A stretch of 64,000 nucleotides of DNA from positions 62,001-126,000 of the forward strand of contig JASAOO010003559.1 of assembly GCA_030849075.1 (NCBI GenBank), given 5' to 3'. This stretch comes from Zelonia costaricensis. Taxonomy: Eukaryota; Euglenozoa; Kinetoplastea; Trypanosomatida; Trypanosomatidae. This document shows positions 38,576 to 48,293 of the stretch, piece by piece; the stretch's first letter is position 1, and each line of letters opens with the position of its first letter. The notes under the pieces were generated by a model. The model was given only the letters and a program-made list of their open reading frames with translations, was not told the origin of the DNA and ran no database searches. Made by a program: the position numbers and the translations under genes.

Positions 38576-40378
38576 ATGTCCGCACCTGAACTAATCACCC
38601 ACGGCGGCGATGAGGACAAGCTGCAGCAAGGCAGCGCCTCGAGCTCCCCGGTCTCCTCCGACATGGGCAGCGGCTCGTCCAGCGATGGGGCGTCCACGGG
38701 CAGGAGCGGGTCGTCGTCGTCGGAGGAGGAGCGGTCGGACTCGCACTCAGGCTCCAGCTACGACGACGAGGAGGACGGGGAAGAGGGTGACGAGAGCGAC
38801 GAGGAGGGCAGCAGCAGCAGTAGCGACGAGGAGGGCAGCAGCAGCAGTAGCGACCAGGACTCGGGTGAGGCGCCGCGCAAAATGCCACGGCTCGACGAGG
38901 CCGCTGCGCCGTCCCCACGAGGGGGCGCGGGTGGCCTGGCCGGGCAGCCTCGGTTCGGAGGCACTTCCATCTTCCCCGCGCCGCCGACCCCGCCCATGAC
39001 CCCGTCACTGCCACGCTTCGGTCCCAACGTCTCCGCCTCGCCGGCGCCGTCGTGGGCTGTGCCGCCGCCGCCACTGCCGACGCTGAGTGCTGCTGCCAAG
39101 GACATTGCGGAGATGGACGTGCGCGCCGGTCTGCGCCTCGGCGTCTTTCGGGCTGCCACCCGGCTGAACCGCGAGCAGGTGATGGACGAGATCGAGTCGG
39201 TGCGCATGACCAGTCATGTGGAACGCGTCCTGCTCGAGTCCGCGCAGCAAGCGTCTTCGCAGCTCCCAGGCGTTCCGCTTGAAGAGCGCGAGTACGCGTG
39301 GGCGACGGTTTTCTTTTCCGGCGCTGAGGCCGCCGACCTCTGCGCGGCGCTGCTGTGCCAGCCGGGTCGCCGCTCCAAGTGGCCCCGCATCCGCATTCAG
39401 CGCCTCCCCCTCGTCTCCCCGTTGTCGGACCCGTACACGGCGGAGGAGGAGCAGCGAGTGCGGGTACACCAGCTCCAGATCAACGCCGCCGCGGCCTCCA
39501 GCAGCACGCCGTTTACGTCTCCCGTCGCGCCTTCTTCGTTGGGCCTTATCGCGGAGACGACGCCACTGGCGGCTGTGGGCGACACCGTCCTGGCGCAGGG
39601 CGCGCTGGGGTGGTCCGTCTTGTCCACCGGCGGACTCTTCCCGACCCTCGGGCTGGCCGTCTACCTGCAGCGCCGCCGCTCTGGGGACTTCACGGGCATC
39701 GACGTGTGCGCCAAGTTTGACCCTGCGGTGGGGGCGGACCGGTGTGAGGCCGGTGGCCAGTGCGGCGGGGTGCACTTGCGCGCTCGCGAGCAGTGGCAGC
39801 TTCTCGTGCCGCCCGTGCCACTGGCGAAGCGGGTGCCGACGACGCCGGCGGAGAGCGCGTGGCAGCAGGCGCGCCGCGCCGACACGCTCTGCGTCGGCCA
39901 CCTTGAAGCCGAGCTCGACGAGGCAGACTTCGTGTACATGTTCCGCGGCTGCGACGGCTTCGTGCGCGCGCAGACCGTGCGCACCGTTGACCGGGGCCGG
40001 TACGGTGTCGTGCAGTTTGCGGACACCGCGGCGGCGCAAGTTGCACTGCGGCAGGCCGCGACGCACGCAAAGATGAAGGTGCGCTTTCTCGGCAACCCTG
40101 CGGAGACGCTAGGAGGGTTGGCGGGGGTGCCTGGCGGGACGCCGAACGGTGGGGGAGACTCGACGCCTTCTGCAGAGGCCGCCTCCTCAGCGCCACGAGC
40201 CGATCCTGCCGCGTCCTGTGCGTCGAACACGCCGGGTGTGCCCTTCCCCCCGCTGCCCGCCGGCTGGGAGTTCGGCGTGTCACGGCGCACCATGCAGTTC
40301 TTTTTCCTGCAGTCTGGCAAGAAGTCGACGACGTGGAAGCACCCTGTGACGCAGGAGCAGTACAAGGCACAGCGCTAA
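38576..40378 (+). CDS. RNA-binding protein with CCCH finger, RRM and C-terminal WW domain
   Basis: This 600-residue predicted mRNA-binding regulator has an acidic/serine N-terminus (about 1-105). A CCCH-type zinc finger lies at C378, C390, C396 and H400 (spacing C-x11-C-x5-C-x3-H). An RRM spans about 435-506, with RNP2-like LCVGHL and RNP1-like RGRYGVVQF. A WW domain closes the protein, with LPAGWEF giving W564, an aromatic run MQFFFLQ in place of the usual Tyr pair, W587 and P590. WW domains bind proline-rich partners, so the C-terminus probably recruits another protein to bound RNA. CCCH+RRM+WW together is unusual. The ATG at 38576 is the first; the frame upstream opens at a TTG. Trypanosomatids control expression mainly after transcription, which fits such a protein. 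Confidence 0.85.
   Translation: MSAPELITHGGDEDKLQQGSASSSPVSSDMGSGSSSDGASTGRSGSSSSEEERSDSHSGSSYDDEEDGEEGDESDEEGSSSSSDEEGSSSSSDQDSGEAPRKMPRLDEAAAPSPRGGAGGLAGQPRFGGTSIFPAPPTPPMTPSLPRFGPNVSASPAPSWAVPPPPLPTLSAAAKDIAEMDVRAGLRLGVFRAATRLNREQVMDEIESVRMTSHVERVLLESAQQASSQLPGVPLEEREYAWATVFFSGAEAADLCAALLCQPGRRSKWPRIRIQRLPLVSPLSDPYTAEEEQRVRVHQLQINAAAASSSTPFTSPVAPSSLGLIAETTPLAAVGDTVLAQGALGWSVLSTGGLFPTLGLAVYLQRRRSGDFTGIDVCAKFDPAVGADRCEAGGQCGGVHLRAREQWQLLVPPVPLAKRVPTTPAESAWQQARRADTLCVGHLEAELDEADFVYMFRGCDGFVRAQTVRTVDRGRYGVVQFADTAAAQVALRQAATHAKMKVRFLGNPAETLGGLAGVPGGTPNGGGDSTPSAEAASSAPRADPAASCASNTPGVPFPPLPAGWEFGVSRRTMQFFFLQSGKKSTTWKHPVTQEQYKAQR
38798..38851 (+). repeat. Two perfect 27-bp tandem units inside the CDS
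   Basis: Positions 38798-38824 and 38825-38851 are identical and encode two copies of DEEGSSSSS in the acidic N-terminus. The repeat probably varies in copy number between strains. Confidence 0.85.
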
Positions 40379-40604
40379 GGGCGGGCAGAAGGCGAAGGGA
40401 GGCCAGGCAAGCATGACAGACACTAGCCAGCAGCTCCTTTTGGGCGGTGTTGGCAGTGCCTCGTTCGACTTCTCTTGTGATGGAACCGCGTCTGCATCGC
40501 TCGTCTCAGACAAAAAGAAAGGAAGAAACTCAACTGGAGACGGCCAGGTGAGGTCGAGGTTGGCGAGGAGACGGCTCCCGCACACCATAAGCTGGCCTCG
40601 AGGG

Positions 40605-40639
40605 GTGTGGCTGTGTGGCTGTGTGGCTGTGTGGCTGTG
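40605..40639. repeat. GTGTGGCT octamer, four tandem units plus partial
   Basis: Perfect units start at 40605, 40613, 40621 and 40629, followed by GTG. It is a simple microsatellite in a 3' UTR or spacer. Confidence 0.9.
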
Positions 40640-40938
40640 CAGACGAGGCCGCTGACTCGATAGCCTCGCTTTATCAAGTCAGGTGTGCTCGTCTAGTCTT
40701 GGCGTGACCGACGGGAGGACTCTTGGCTGCACTCGATGAACGGCTGTGTGAGGAAGGCACACCCCAGTCGCAGCACAACGACGAACGTGCTTCTGCTCTC
40801 TGTGCCCCAAAAAGAGGAGGAGGAAAAGGGCACTCTCGACTGCGACGCCTACTTCAGCTTTGCAGCTATGCTGTGGACCTCAACTGCTACCGCTCTTCTT
40901 TCCGCGCTCCGGTTCCCTTGGACGTTGCTTGGTACTAA

Positions 40939-40964
<26 letters not shown>
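40939..40964. repeat. AC microsatellite, 13 units
   Basis: An uninterrupted AC dinucleotide run in the spacer. Similar shorter AC or GT runs lie at 3861-3874, 6591-6608, 7563-7579, 17701-17719, 18315-18332, 34563-34576, about 48268-48292 and 52444-52460. Confidence 0.9.
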
Positions 40965-40971
<7 letters not shown>

Positions 40972-41380
40972 TTCACTCACTCATGTACACGCGCTTGCAC
41001 ACACTTGAGCAACACGAGTACGACTTGCTTGCTTTACTGTTGCGGTGGTAGTACGCACGGTGCCGCTTGTCGCCACTCGCGTGCTCTTCGGCCCTACACC
41101 CCTCCCCTGTCCATCCCATCGGCTTGCGTTTCTGCAGCTATCGTGTGCCTGTCACGGCTTTCAGCCGCTTCAGCGCGTATTCCATTGTGCCCACCCTCCT
41201 TTCTTTCCCCATCGTGCGCAACTGGTTTTCTTCTTCTCCCTCTAGAACATCCTTCTGAGCCCGCGTCGACAGAGCCTTGTCTCCACCCCCCCCTCCTCCC
41301 CGCTCCCCTCTCACCCACTCCTTGAGCTCCTACTGACGCCTTGTGTTACGGTATAGCTGGGCAGCCACAACGCTCAGCCT

Positions 41381-41460
41381 TTTTTTTTTTGTGTGTCCGG
41401 GGTTGCTCCTCGCTCTCCTCCTCCACATCTTTGGTGACCATCCGTGCGTGCGCGGTTGAG
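41381..41460 (+). promoter_or_regulatory. Predicted trans-splice acceptor six bases before a start codon
   Basis: A T run near 41381-41390 and a C/T tract to about 41430 have no AG until 41459-41460; ATG begins at 41467. Confidence 0.5.
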
Positions 41461-41466
41461 TGAACG

Positions 41467-43359
41467 ATGTGCTGCGACGACCCGCCGCACAAGCGCAACT
41501 GGCGCTTGTACCACCTTCTCGACCTCATCCCGCCAACCACGGCGCGCCAGGTCAAGTGGAGCTTCCGCAAGGTGACGCTGCGCCACCATTACTACCAGGC
41601 CTACCTCGTGCTGTACAACCGCAGCCGCAAGTACCTGTACGACTCGATCGGCGAGGATGCCTACGGCTTCATCGCCAGCGGCACTTGGGGTCCGTTTGTG
41701 CCCTTCGTCGGCGCCGTCGGCTCCGTGCTGCTCTACTGCATCGTACTCATGGTCGAGATGGCGCTGCTGCTCGTTTTCTTTGCTCTCCTGGCCGCCAAGG
41801 ACGACAACCTCATCTCGTGCAGCTGGGAGACGGTGGTGGTGCCGCTCATGATCTTCGCCGCCATCATGGTCGCCGTCACCATCATCGCCGTCGTCGTCAA
41901 CGTGCTGTCGGGCCGCACCTACCAGGAGGGGATGGCCAAGGTGGATCGCTTCTCCCCTGTCGGCAACTTTCTTGCCGCGGCCAGCTACCTCTGCATCCCC
42001 GTCGTCATCGGCACGCAAATCGGCAACGACCCCCGCTCGCGCGTGGGCGAGTACCTCAAGTACATGTGCATGCCGATCATTGGCGACATTCTCTACTACG
42101 CCACGTCGCTGGTCTGGCGCTGGCCGAGGCGGCTGCGACTGCAGATGGAGGTGGGCAACAACCGGCCGAGCCCGGTGCTCTACTACGGCATCTTCGCCAT
42201 GGGCTTTCTGCACATGTTCTGCGGCATCGCCCAGTGGGTGCTGATTGGCTTCAAGCTCGATGGCCGCCTGAACCACTCGTGGTACATCATCTTTATTCCG
42301 TTCTGCTGCCGAGCCGGCTTCCGCATCGCCGAGGCGTGCCTGCGCAGCCTGATGAAGTACACCGTCGGCGTCCGCAGCGAGATTGGCGTCGCCTTCGACA
42401 CGGTCGGCTCCTTCTTCTCAAACGGCATCCTGCTCATTTCCCTCTACTTCGTCGCTGTCCGGATTCACCGCGGTCGCGAGAAGGTGCGCCTCGCCTACGC
42501 GCTGATTCCCGTGTTCATCACCCTCGCCTGGATCTTCCTGTGCCTGCTCGTCACGCTGCTGCTGCTGCTCATCTTCTACTGCCGCCGCAGCCGCGAGGAG
42601 CGCCGTGTGAACAGCCAGTGGACGCCGCCGCAGGACAAGGAAGAGGGCAGCGCACGCATTCTCGGCGGCAACACGGACTCGACCGACACCGGGGTGGCCC
42701 GAGCTGTCAAGACGACCCAGCGCGACTGGGCGGACGTGGACGTGGCGACAACGTCGTCGGCGGCGTTCCCGGCCGACCTGGACGCCCCCGGCCCCAACGA
42801 GGAGTACGAGGACTTCGAGACGGACGAGGAGGATCCCGTGTTCCCGGAGGAGACGCCGCGGTCGTCGCAGTTGCCCTACGGCAGCCCGCGCGACGAGGCC
42901 GACGACGACGACGAGGGCACGTATAGCGACGCGACGCCGGCCAGCAACCGCCGGCGGCAGTACGAGGTGTCGCGCCGAACAACGACGACGACGCGGCGCG
43001 TGTACGAGCCAAACGCGCGCGGCTCCCGCAGCGTGTCGGAGCGCGATGGGAGCGCGTCCGCCAGCCGCCGCGGCAGCCCGGGCCGGCACACTGTCGAGAG
43101 CGCGTCACCGGCGACGCGGAGCGCCGTGACCGGCGAGGACGACTACACGGAGGTGACGACGTACATCACCGGTGAGGGTGCGACGCAGTCGAGTAGCTAC
43201 ACCTACACGGACGAAACCACCTACCTCGACGAGGAGGCCGAGTACACGGGCGAGGACCGGAGGGGGTCGCACACGCGCAGCGGGTCCTACTCGTCCGAGG
43301 TGTCCTCTAGCGCATCCTTCACCTCCTCCGCCGCCAGCGTAGCTGAGGTGCCGCGGTGA
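41467..43359 (+). CDS. Polytopic membrane protein with degenerate J-like N-terminus
   Basis: This 630-residue protein begins with about 60 residues that follow a DnaJ-domain pattern (LYHLLDLIPP, then SFRKVTLRHHYYQAY, then LYDSIGEDAYGF), but the invariant HPD between helices II and III is replaced by HYY, so Hsp70 stimulation is not expected. About eight or nine hydrophobic segments follow (roughly 78-112 as two, 122-147, 165-182, 236-258, 272-290, 318-335, 344-375). The core, with SWETVVVPLM and SWYIIFIPFC, resembles the TMEM185 family, though I am only moderately sure. The C-terminal about 250 residues are acidic, Ser/Thr/Arg-rich and presumably cytosolic, ending in a Tyr/Thr/Glu-rich stretch. 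The likely location is an endomembrane. The function is unknown. Confidence 0.8.
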   Translation: MCCDDPPHKRNWRLYHLLDLIPPTTARQVKWSFRKVTLRHHYYQAYLVLYNRSRKYLYDSIGEDAYGFIASGTWGPFVPFVGAVGSVLLYCIVLMVEMALLLVFFALLAAKDDNLISCSWETVVVPLMIFAAIMVAVTIIAVVVNVLSGRTYQEGMAKVDRFSPVGNFLAAASYLCIPVVIGTQIGNDPRSRVGEYLKYMCMPIIGDILYYATSLVWRWPRRLRLQMEVGNNRPSPVLYYGIFAMGFLHMFCGIAQWVLIGFKLDGRLNHSWYIIFIPFCCRAGFRIAEACLRSLMKYTVGVRSEIGVAFDTVGSFFSNGILLISLYFVAVRIHRGREKVRLAYALIPVFITLAWIFLCLLVTLLLLLIFYCRRSREERRVNSQWTPPQDKEEGSARILGGNTDSTDTGVARAVKTTQRDWADVDVATTSSAAFPADLDAPGPNEEYEDFETDEEDPVFPEETPRSSQLPYGSPRDEADDDDEGTYSDATPASNRRRQYEVSRRTTTTTRRVYEPNARGSRSVSERDGSASASRRGSPGRHTVESASPATRSAVTGEDDYTEVTTYITGEGATQSSSYTYTDETTYLDEEAEYTGEDRRGSHTRSGSYSSEVSSSASFTSSAASVAEVPR

Positions 43360-45910
43360 GGCAGCCAGCTTGGGTGCGGCGAGAGGGAGGGGAGGGGAGG
43401 GGAGGGTGAGAGGGCCAACACGAGGCTGCGTGTGTTTCTCTGGGAGCGTTTGCGCCATACCGCGCGTTCGCCCCTGGCTCTACCTCTACATCCAATAGCG
43501 ACTGACCAGGCACACCGCTCTCACCCATCACCGAACCTTTTTCGCGCCCTCTGTCAGCATGCGCTCCTCCTCCCCGCTTCTCGTCCGCCCTCCCCTGTCC
43601 GTGCATGCGTGAGGAAGTGGAGTACGCCGTCGCGGTTTTCGTATTCCTCTCTCTCCGCCCCGCCCCGCCTCTCCTCCACGCACACACCACGTTCGAGTTC
43701 TCTGGCACAGAGCCATGAGGAGGGGGGGGGAAAGGGAGGAAGCTCGGCGGCCACCTGCGCGACGTCATCAATCGTAGAACACACATCGTTTTCTTTGTTT
43801 TCTTGTTGCCTTTTGTGGCTGTGCTCTGTGTCAGGGCAAATCGGCCTGTGTTCCGCCTTTTCCTCTCATTGTTTGGTTTTCGTCATTACTGTCTTTCAAA
43901 GAACCTAGAATGCCAAAAACCCCACACGCACACCCCCGGTCGTGCGTTGTAGCACTGAATCGTGGTGCTTGCGTGTGTGCGTGCACGTGTGCGTCTCTCT
44001 CGTTTTTGTGTGTGTTTGCTGTCGTCTTTCACCTACCCGCAGTCTACCTGTGCCGCTCTGTGTGTGTGTACCTCTTTTTTTTCTTCCCCGCTGTGCGTGT
44101 GTATGTGTGTGTGTGTTTGGCTCTGTTCCTCTGTTGGCCTTCTCCATTCATTGTACCCTCTGCATGCGCCTTTCTGAATGCCGCGCTGATTATGCTTCGG
44201 CCCTCTCGCTCTAGTTGTTGTTGCTGGGCAGCTGGGGGGGGGGCGTGCGTTGGACTGTGTACGCTTGTCTTGTCCCTGACCGCTGTCTTCTTTGCACCCT
44301 GCTGTGAGACCCCCCCCCCCCCCCGCTCTCTTCCGCGTTCCCTGTCTTTCGCCACAGCGTGTCCAACTCGCGTGGGGGAAGGGAAGGGTAGCGGAGAAGG
44401 GGTACCAGAGAGGGCAGCCGATACTGCGTAAATCGGTGCGCCTGTATGACGTGAACAGTGAGAGTGCGTGCGGCTTGTCTTCCTTTTTTCCGGGAGCGTT
44501 GCTACAGCAGGCGGTCAAGACGACCGGCAGATCAAGAAAACACGCAGAGCTCTCGTAGCACCCTTTTTGTCCTCCTCGTCTTTCGCCTCACCGCCGCGGT
44601 GCTCGAGGGGGTCCCTCCCCATCGCGCCGTCGCGTGCGCGTTCAAGGAGGGCAATGCAACACTCACAGAAAATCACCTCCTGTGTTCGCCCAATGTGGCC
44701 TCTGGGTCACTCCTGTCGCCCTTCTCTCTGTGTGTGACGACACTCGCGTCGTCTGTTGTCTCTGGTGCATTGAGCACGCTCGCCGAAGCCGCCCTTTCCT
44801 TCAGCTCCGCTCTTCGGCCTCCGTCTGTCTCACCGTGTTCACACCCTGGGGTGTGCGGCCAGCGGTTCCGCTGGCGAGTTTCTTTTTTCCCTTTCAGGCT
44901 CCTCTCGAAGTCACTCTGCCATGAATGCTCACGAAGGACGCGATGTGTGCGGCCGACAGCGGAAGAAAAGAATAAAAGTGCTGCTTCGCATTGCCTGCGC
45001 GTTGTGAGCGATGCGGATGCGTGGCAGTCGCGAAAAGGCCAACACGTACGTGACACGCTCTTGCCGCTCGGCCTGCGCCACATGCGCCGCCGCATAGGTG
45101 GCGTGGTGGCCCTTCTTCCAACGATCTGGAGATGAAGGGAGGGTGGTGTGCTGAGGCCGAGGCGCGGTGCCAGATCTCCTCAACAGGCTTCGCTTTGACG
45201 AGCGCCGAGTGCGTCTACACGTCATGGCTGCATTCCACACGGTCAGCGATGCTGCGCGCTTCTCATCCCCTGCCATACTCCCCATTTGTCGCCCCTCACC
45301 GTGTTGCTCTCTCTCCTTCGTCCGTGCCCATGATTCAACCGCCCCCCAAAACCCCCGTCTCCCACGCACACGCACGACCCGGGCTCCGCGATCTCACGCC
45401 TCATCTCGTTGACCTCACCACACTCTGCTGCTCGCGCACAAAAAAAAACCGTACCCTAAAGGCGATGTCCCCCTTTCGCGACTCTCACCCGCTCTGAAAC
45501 TCTTCACACAAACACCTACCCCGACCGTTGTCACCCGTACACGTTCACCTGCTGCACCCCCGCCTGCCCTCCCCACCGCCAGTCCACTTCCAAGTCCCCC
45601 TTCTTTCTGTTTATTCTTCCCCTTGCGGACTCTGAAAATAACAACGCGGTTGACTCTCCTCTGCCCTTCTCCCCCTCCCCGCATTAGTTCACACATTTCA
45701 GCCACCGCCTGCCCCGCACCACAGCCCTGTTTTCTTTCCTTTTCGGCCTCCACACTTTTCTTTCCTTTGCATCATCTCTGTGGTCCCGCACCGCTCCCTC
45801 CTTTCCGCACCTGCGTCTCCCGCCGGTCCCCCTCCATCTCTCCGTGCCCGGACACACCCCGAACTCTCCCCTTCTTCGCGTCATCTCGACTCGGCAGCTC
45901 GCACGATTTT
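43360..45910. other. Long spacer (about 2.5-2.7 kb)
   Basis: No gene is supported. G-rich (43383-43405) and C-rich runs (44310-44325), GT-rich stretches near 44060-44115, and several pyrimidine tracts are present. ORFs of 140-225 codons here are rich in Cys/Ser/Pro/Phe, start at non-ATG codons or cross homopolymers, and look like translated pyrimidine tracts. Confidence 0.6.
45863..45897 (+). promoter_or_regulatory. Candidate upstream trans-splice acceptor (long GDPD isoform)
   Basis: A pyrimidine-rich stretch ends in CAG at 45895-45897, 13 nt before an in-frame ATG at 45911 that would extend the phosphodiesterase by 51 residues. Confidence 0.4.
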
Positions 45911-45920
45911 ATGCGAACTG

Positions 45921-46011
45921 GTCTCTGTCGTCGCGTCGTCTTGCCCTTTCATCCCCGCCACAACCGTTTTCTTTCAACCCGCCCACCACACTCGCGAACC
46001 CCGCCTACAAG
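45921..46011 (+). promoter_or_regulatory. Candidate downstream trans-splice acceptor (short GDPD isoform)
   Basis: A T/C-rich tract without AG runs from 45921 to AAG at 46009-46011. Use of this site removes the ATG at 45911 and leaves ATG 46064 as the start. Confidence 0.5.
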
Positions 46012-46063
46012 CCCCGGCCACCACTCGTTGTCGCCGTCCCCACCGCATCCCTCACCCGCCACC

Positions 46064-46999
46064 ATGAGCCAGTCGACCATCTCGCAGGCCACCACCGTGG
46101 CGCACGAGAACCAGGCGAGCCGCAACTCGCCCAACCAGCCGTTCATCCGCAACTTGACGCAACCCCGCCCGCACCTGGCCTTCTCCCTCCACACCCCCGA
46201 CTCCACCTTCCCCGTGCGCGTCGCCTGCCACCGCGGTGACTGGCGCAACTACGTCGAGAACACGCTCGAGGCCGTCGAGAGCTGCATCCAGATGGGTGCC
46301 GACATCGTCGAGGTGGACGTCTGGCGCACCAGCGACGGCGCCTTCATCCTCATGCACGACGAGACGCTGGACCGCACCACGAACGGCACCGGAAAGGTGT
46401 GCGACCACACCTTAGCCGAGATCCGCGACATGCGCCTCAAGGACGGCCTGGGCAACATGACCGAGTTCACCATTCCCACCGTGGAGGAGGTGCTTGCGCT
46501 GGCGAAGGACCGCGTCGTTGTCAACCTCGACAAGGCGGACGTCTACATGGACGAACTCTACCCGATCCTGGTCAAGGCGGGGATGGTGGGGCAGACGATC
46601 CTCAAGTCCGACCTCCCGTACGGCGTGCTGTGCAAGCGCTACACGCCAGAGCTTCTGAACCGCGTCATCTTCATGCCCATCGTCAACGTCACGGACGGGA
46701 CGACGTACGACGACGTGGACGCAGCCTTCGCGTCCGGGCACGACTTGTACGAGGTGAACTTCGAGAAGGAGCGGGTCGACGTTCTCCGCTACATTCGCAT
46801 GCGGGCCAAGGAGACCGGGGCGGCGCTGTGGATCAACACCATCTGGCCCACCACATGCGGCGGGCACAGCGACGATCACGCGCTGCACGACAAGGAGGCG
46901 AACTGGGGCTACGTGGTGGAGGAGATCGGTGCCGGCATCATGCAGACGGACCGCCCAGCGATGCTCCTCGACTACCTTGAGAAGCGCGGGTCTCGCTGA
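46064..46999 (+). CDS. Glycerophosphodiester phosphodiesterase
   Basis: This 311-residue enzyme is predicted to hydrolyse glycerophosphodiesters (such as glycerophosphocholine) to glycerol-3-phosphate and an alcohol, in phospholipid turnover. The GDPD TIM-barrel signature is complete: ACHRGDW with H56/R57, VENTLEA with the conserved Asn-Thr, DIVEVDVW with metal ligands E83/D85, and LMHDETLDRTTNG with catalytic H98. Later strands include VVNLDKAD and ALWINTIWP. No signal peptide, membrane span or C-terminal peroxisomal-type tripeptide is visible, so the short form is probably cytosolic. An in-frame ATG at 45911 would give a 362-residue form with an Arg-rich, acid-free leader. Choosing 46064 follows the strong acceptor at 46010-46011. 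Confidence 0.92.
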   Translation: MSQSTISQATTVAHENQASRNSPNQPFIRNLTQPRPHLAFSLHTPDSTFPVRVACHRGDWRNYVENTLEAVESCIQMGADIVEVDVWRTSDGAFILMHDETLDRTTNGTGKVCDHTLAEIRDMRLKDGLGNMTEFTIPTVEEVLALAKDRVVVNLDKADVYMDELYPILVKAGMVGQTILKSDLPYGVLCKRYTPELLNRVIFMPIVNVTDGTTYDDVDAAFASGHDLYEVNFEKERVDVLRYIRMRAKETGAALWINTIWPTTCGGHSDDHALHDKEANWGYVVEEIGAGIMQTDRPAMLLDYLEKRGSR

Positions 47000-48262
47000 G
47001 GCGTAGCAGCCAGCAACGGCGGCGTGTCACCGAGTGTGCGACGGAGGCGGGGGGAGGCAGGATGAAGACAACACGGCTCTGCTAGTTGCCGCCCTCACAG
47101 CCTCCCCCTCCTTTCCCCCTCCTCTTCCCTGCTCGGGGAGCGCCGGTCATGTTTTGCGAATCAGGTGCCACGTTGCCACCGTGGAACTGAGATGGAAGGG
47201 CAAGACGACGAGTAGGGTTAGGGGGCCTTCCACAAAAAAAAAGCCAAGGGGACAACAACGACAAGAAATGGAGAAGCAAGGTGCGCTTACCCCCCCCTCC
47301 TCCTCCTCTTCCTCCTCAACGATGCGCGGAGTGCGGACAACAGGACGTTTATGCTTCCGTGCGCGTACACACGCGCAAATGAAAGCAGAAAAAAAAAGAC
47401 AGCAGCAGCAGCATCACCCTCTGCTCTCTCCCTCTCCGACACACATACTGCCGGGCAGCGCTAAGCGCGCACTTGCATGCATTTTTGGTGCCCTCTTCTC
47501 AGATAGCCAGCACTTGTGTGTCCACCTTACTCTCACACTTTTTTTTTTCACCTTGATTACGACCCAGGCTCCCCCTCCCCCCATCTTTTTACCCCGTTCT
47601 CTTCGTGGCAGGCATCGTCTTGGATGTCGAGCGCCGATAGTGCCTGCGATGCGCTTGTCGTCCTTGCCATGAGGGGGGGGGGGGGATTGTCTCTCCTGGC
47701 TTTCGAACGGGTTTCTGGTTTTTATCAGATGTTCCTTTTCGTGTATGTGTGTATGTGTGTGGTTGGGTGTGTGATGCACACTCCTTATTTCTCACGTCAA
47801 GTTGCGCGTCTCGTCCCCTGTGCCTGTGTCTCGCTTCTCTTGACCGCGTCAGCTGCACGCGGCTGCATGACCGTCCTTCGCCTTGCTGTTGCCCCTCTTG
47901 TTCCAACGCCTCCCTGCGATCTGGCGCGATCGCCCACGCGCGACACGACATCTTTTTTCTGTCATGTGTGATTGCGCGTGTTTGTGATCCCTCAGCCGAG
48001 GCATCAGAGGGGCGGTAGTGAGGGAGGAGAGGTGTTTAACTTGCTCCGCGCACAAGTGCAGCCGCGGCACTCGAGGTGAAGAATGCGAGCCGGCGTGAGC
48101 CCTTCTTGGAGAAAAACGCGTCCACCGCGGCACGCCTCAGCGTGCACTGTTGGCTGCAAAACAACGACAAAAAGGGAGAGCGCTTGCGAGACAAGGCTCT
48201 TCTTTTCTTTGGTTGTTGCTGTTGTGGTCCGCCTGCTCATTCTTTCCCTGAACGCTTACGCT

Positions 48263-48293
<31 letters not shown>

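Larger units (their letters stand above)
40379..41466. other. Spacer
   Basis: No gene is supported. It contains the octamer repeat at 40605, an AC microsatellite (40939-40964) and the next gene's acceptor. Confidence 0.65.

Noticed and set aside
47213..47225. Telomere-like TAGGGTTAGGGGG
   Set aside because: Only about two TTAGGG-like units; this length is expected by chance in 64 kb and there is no array.
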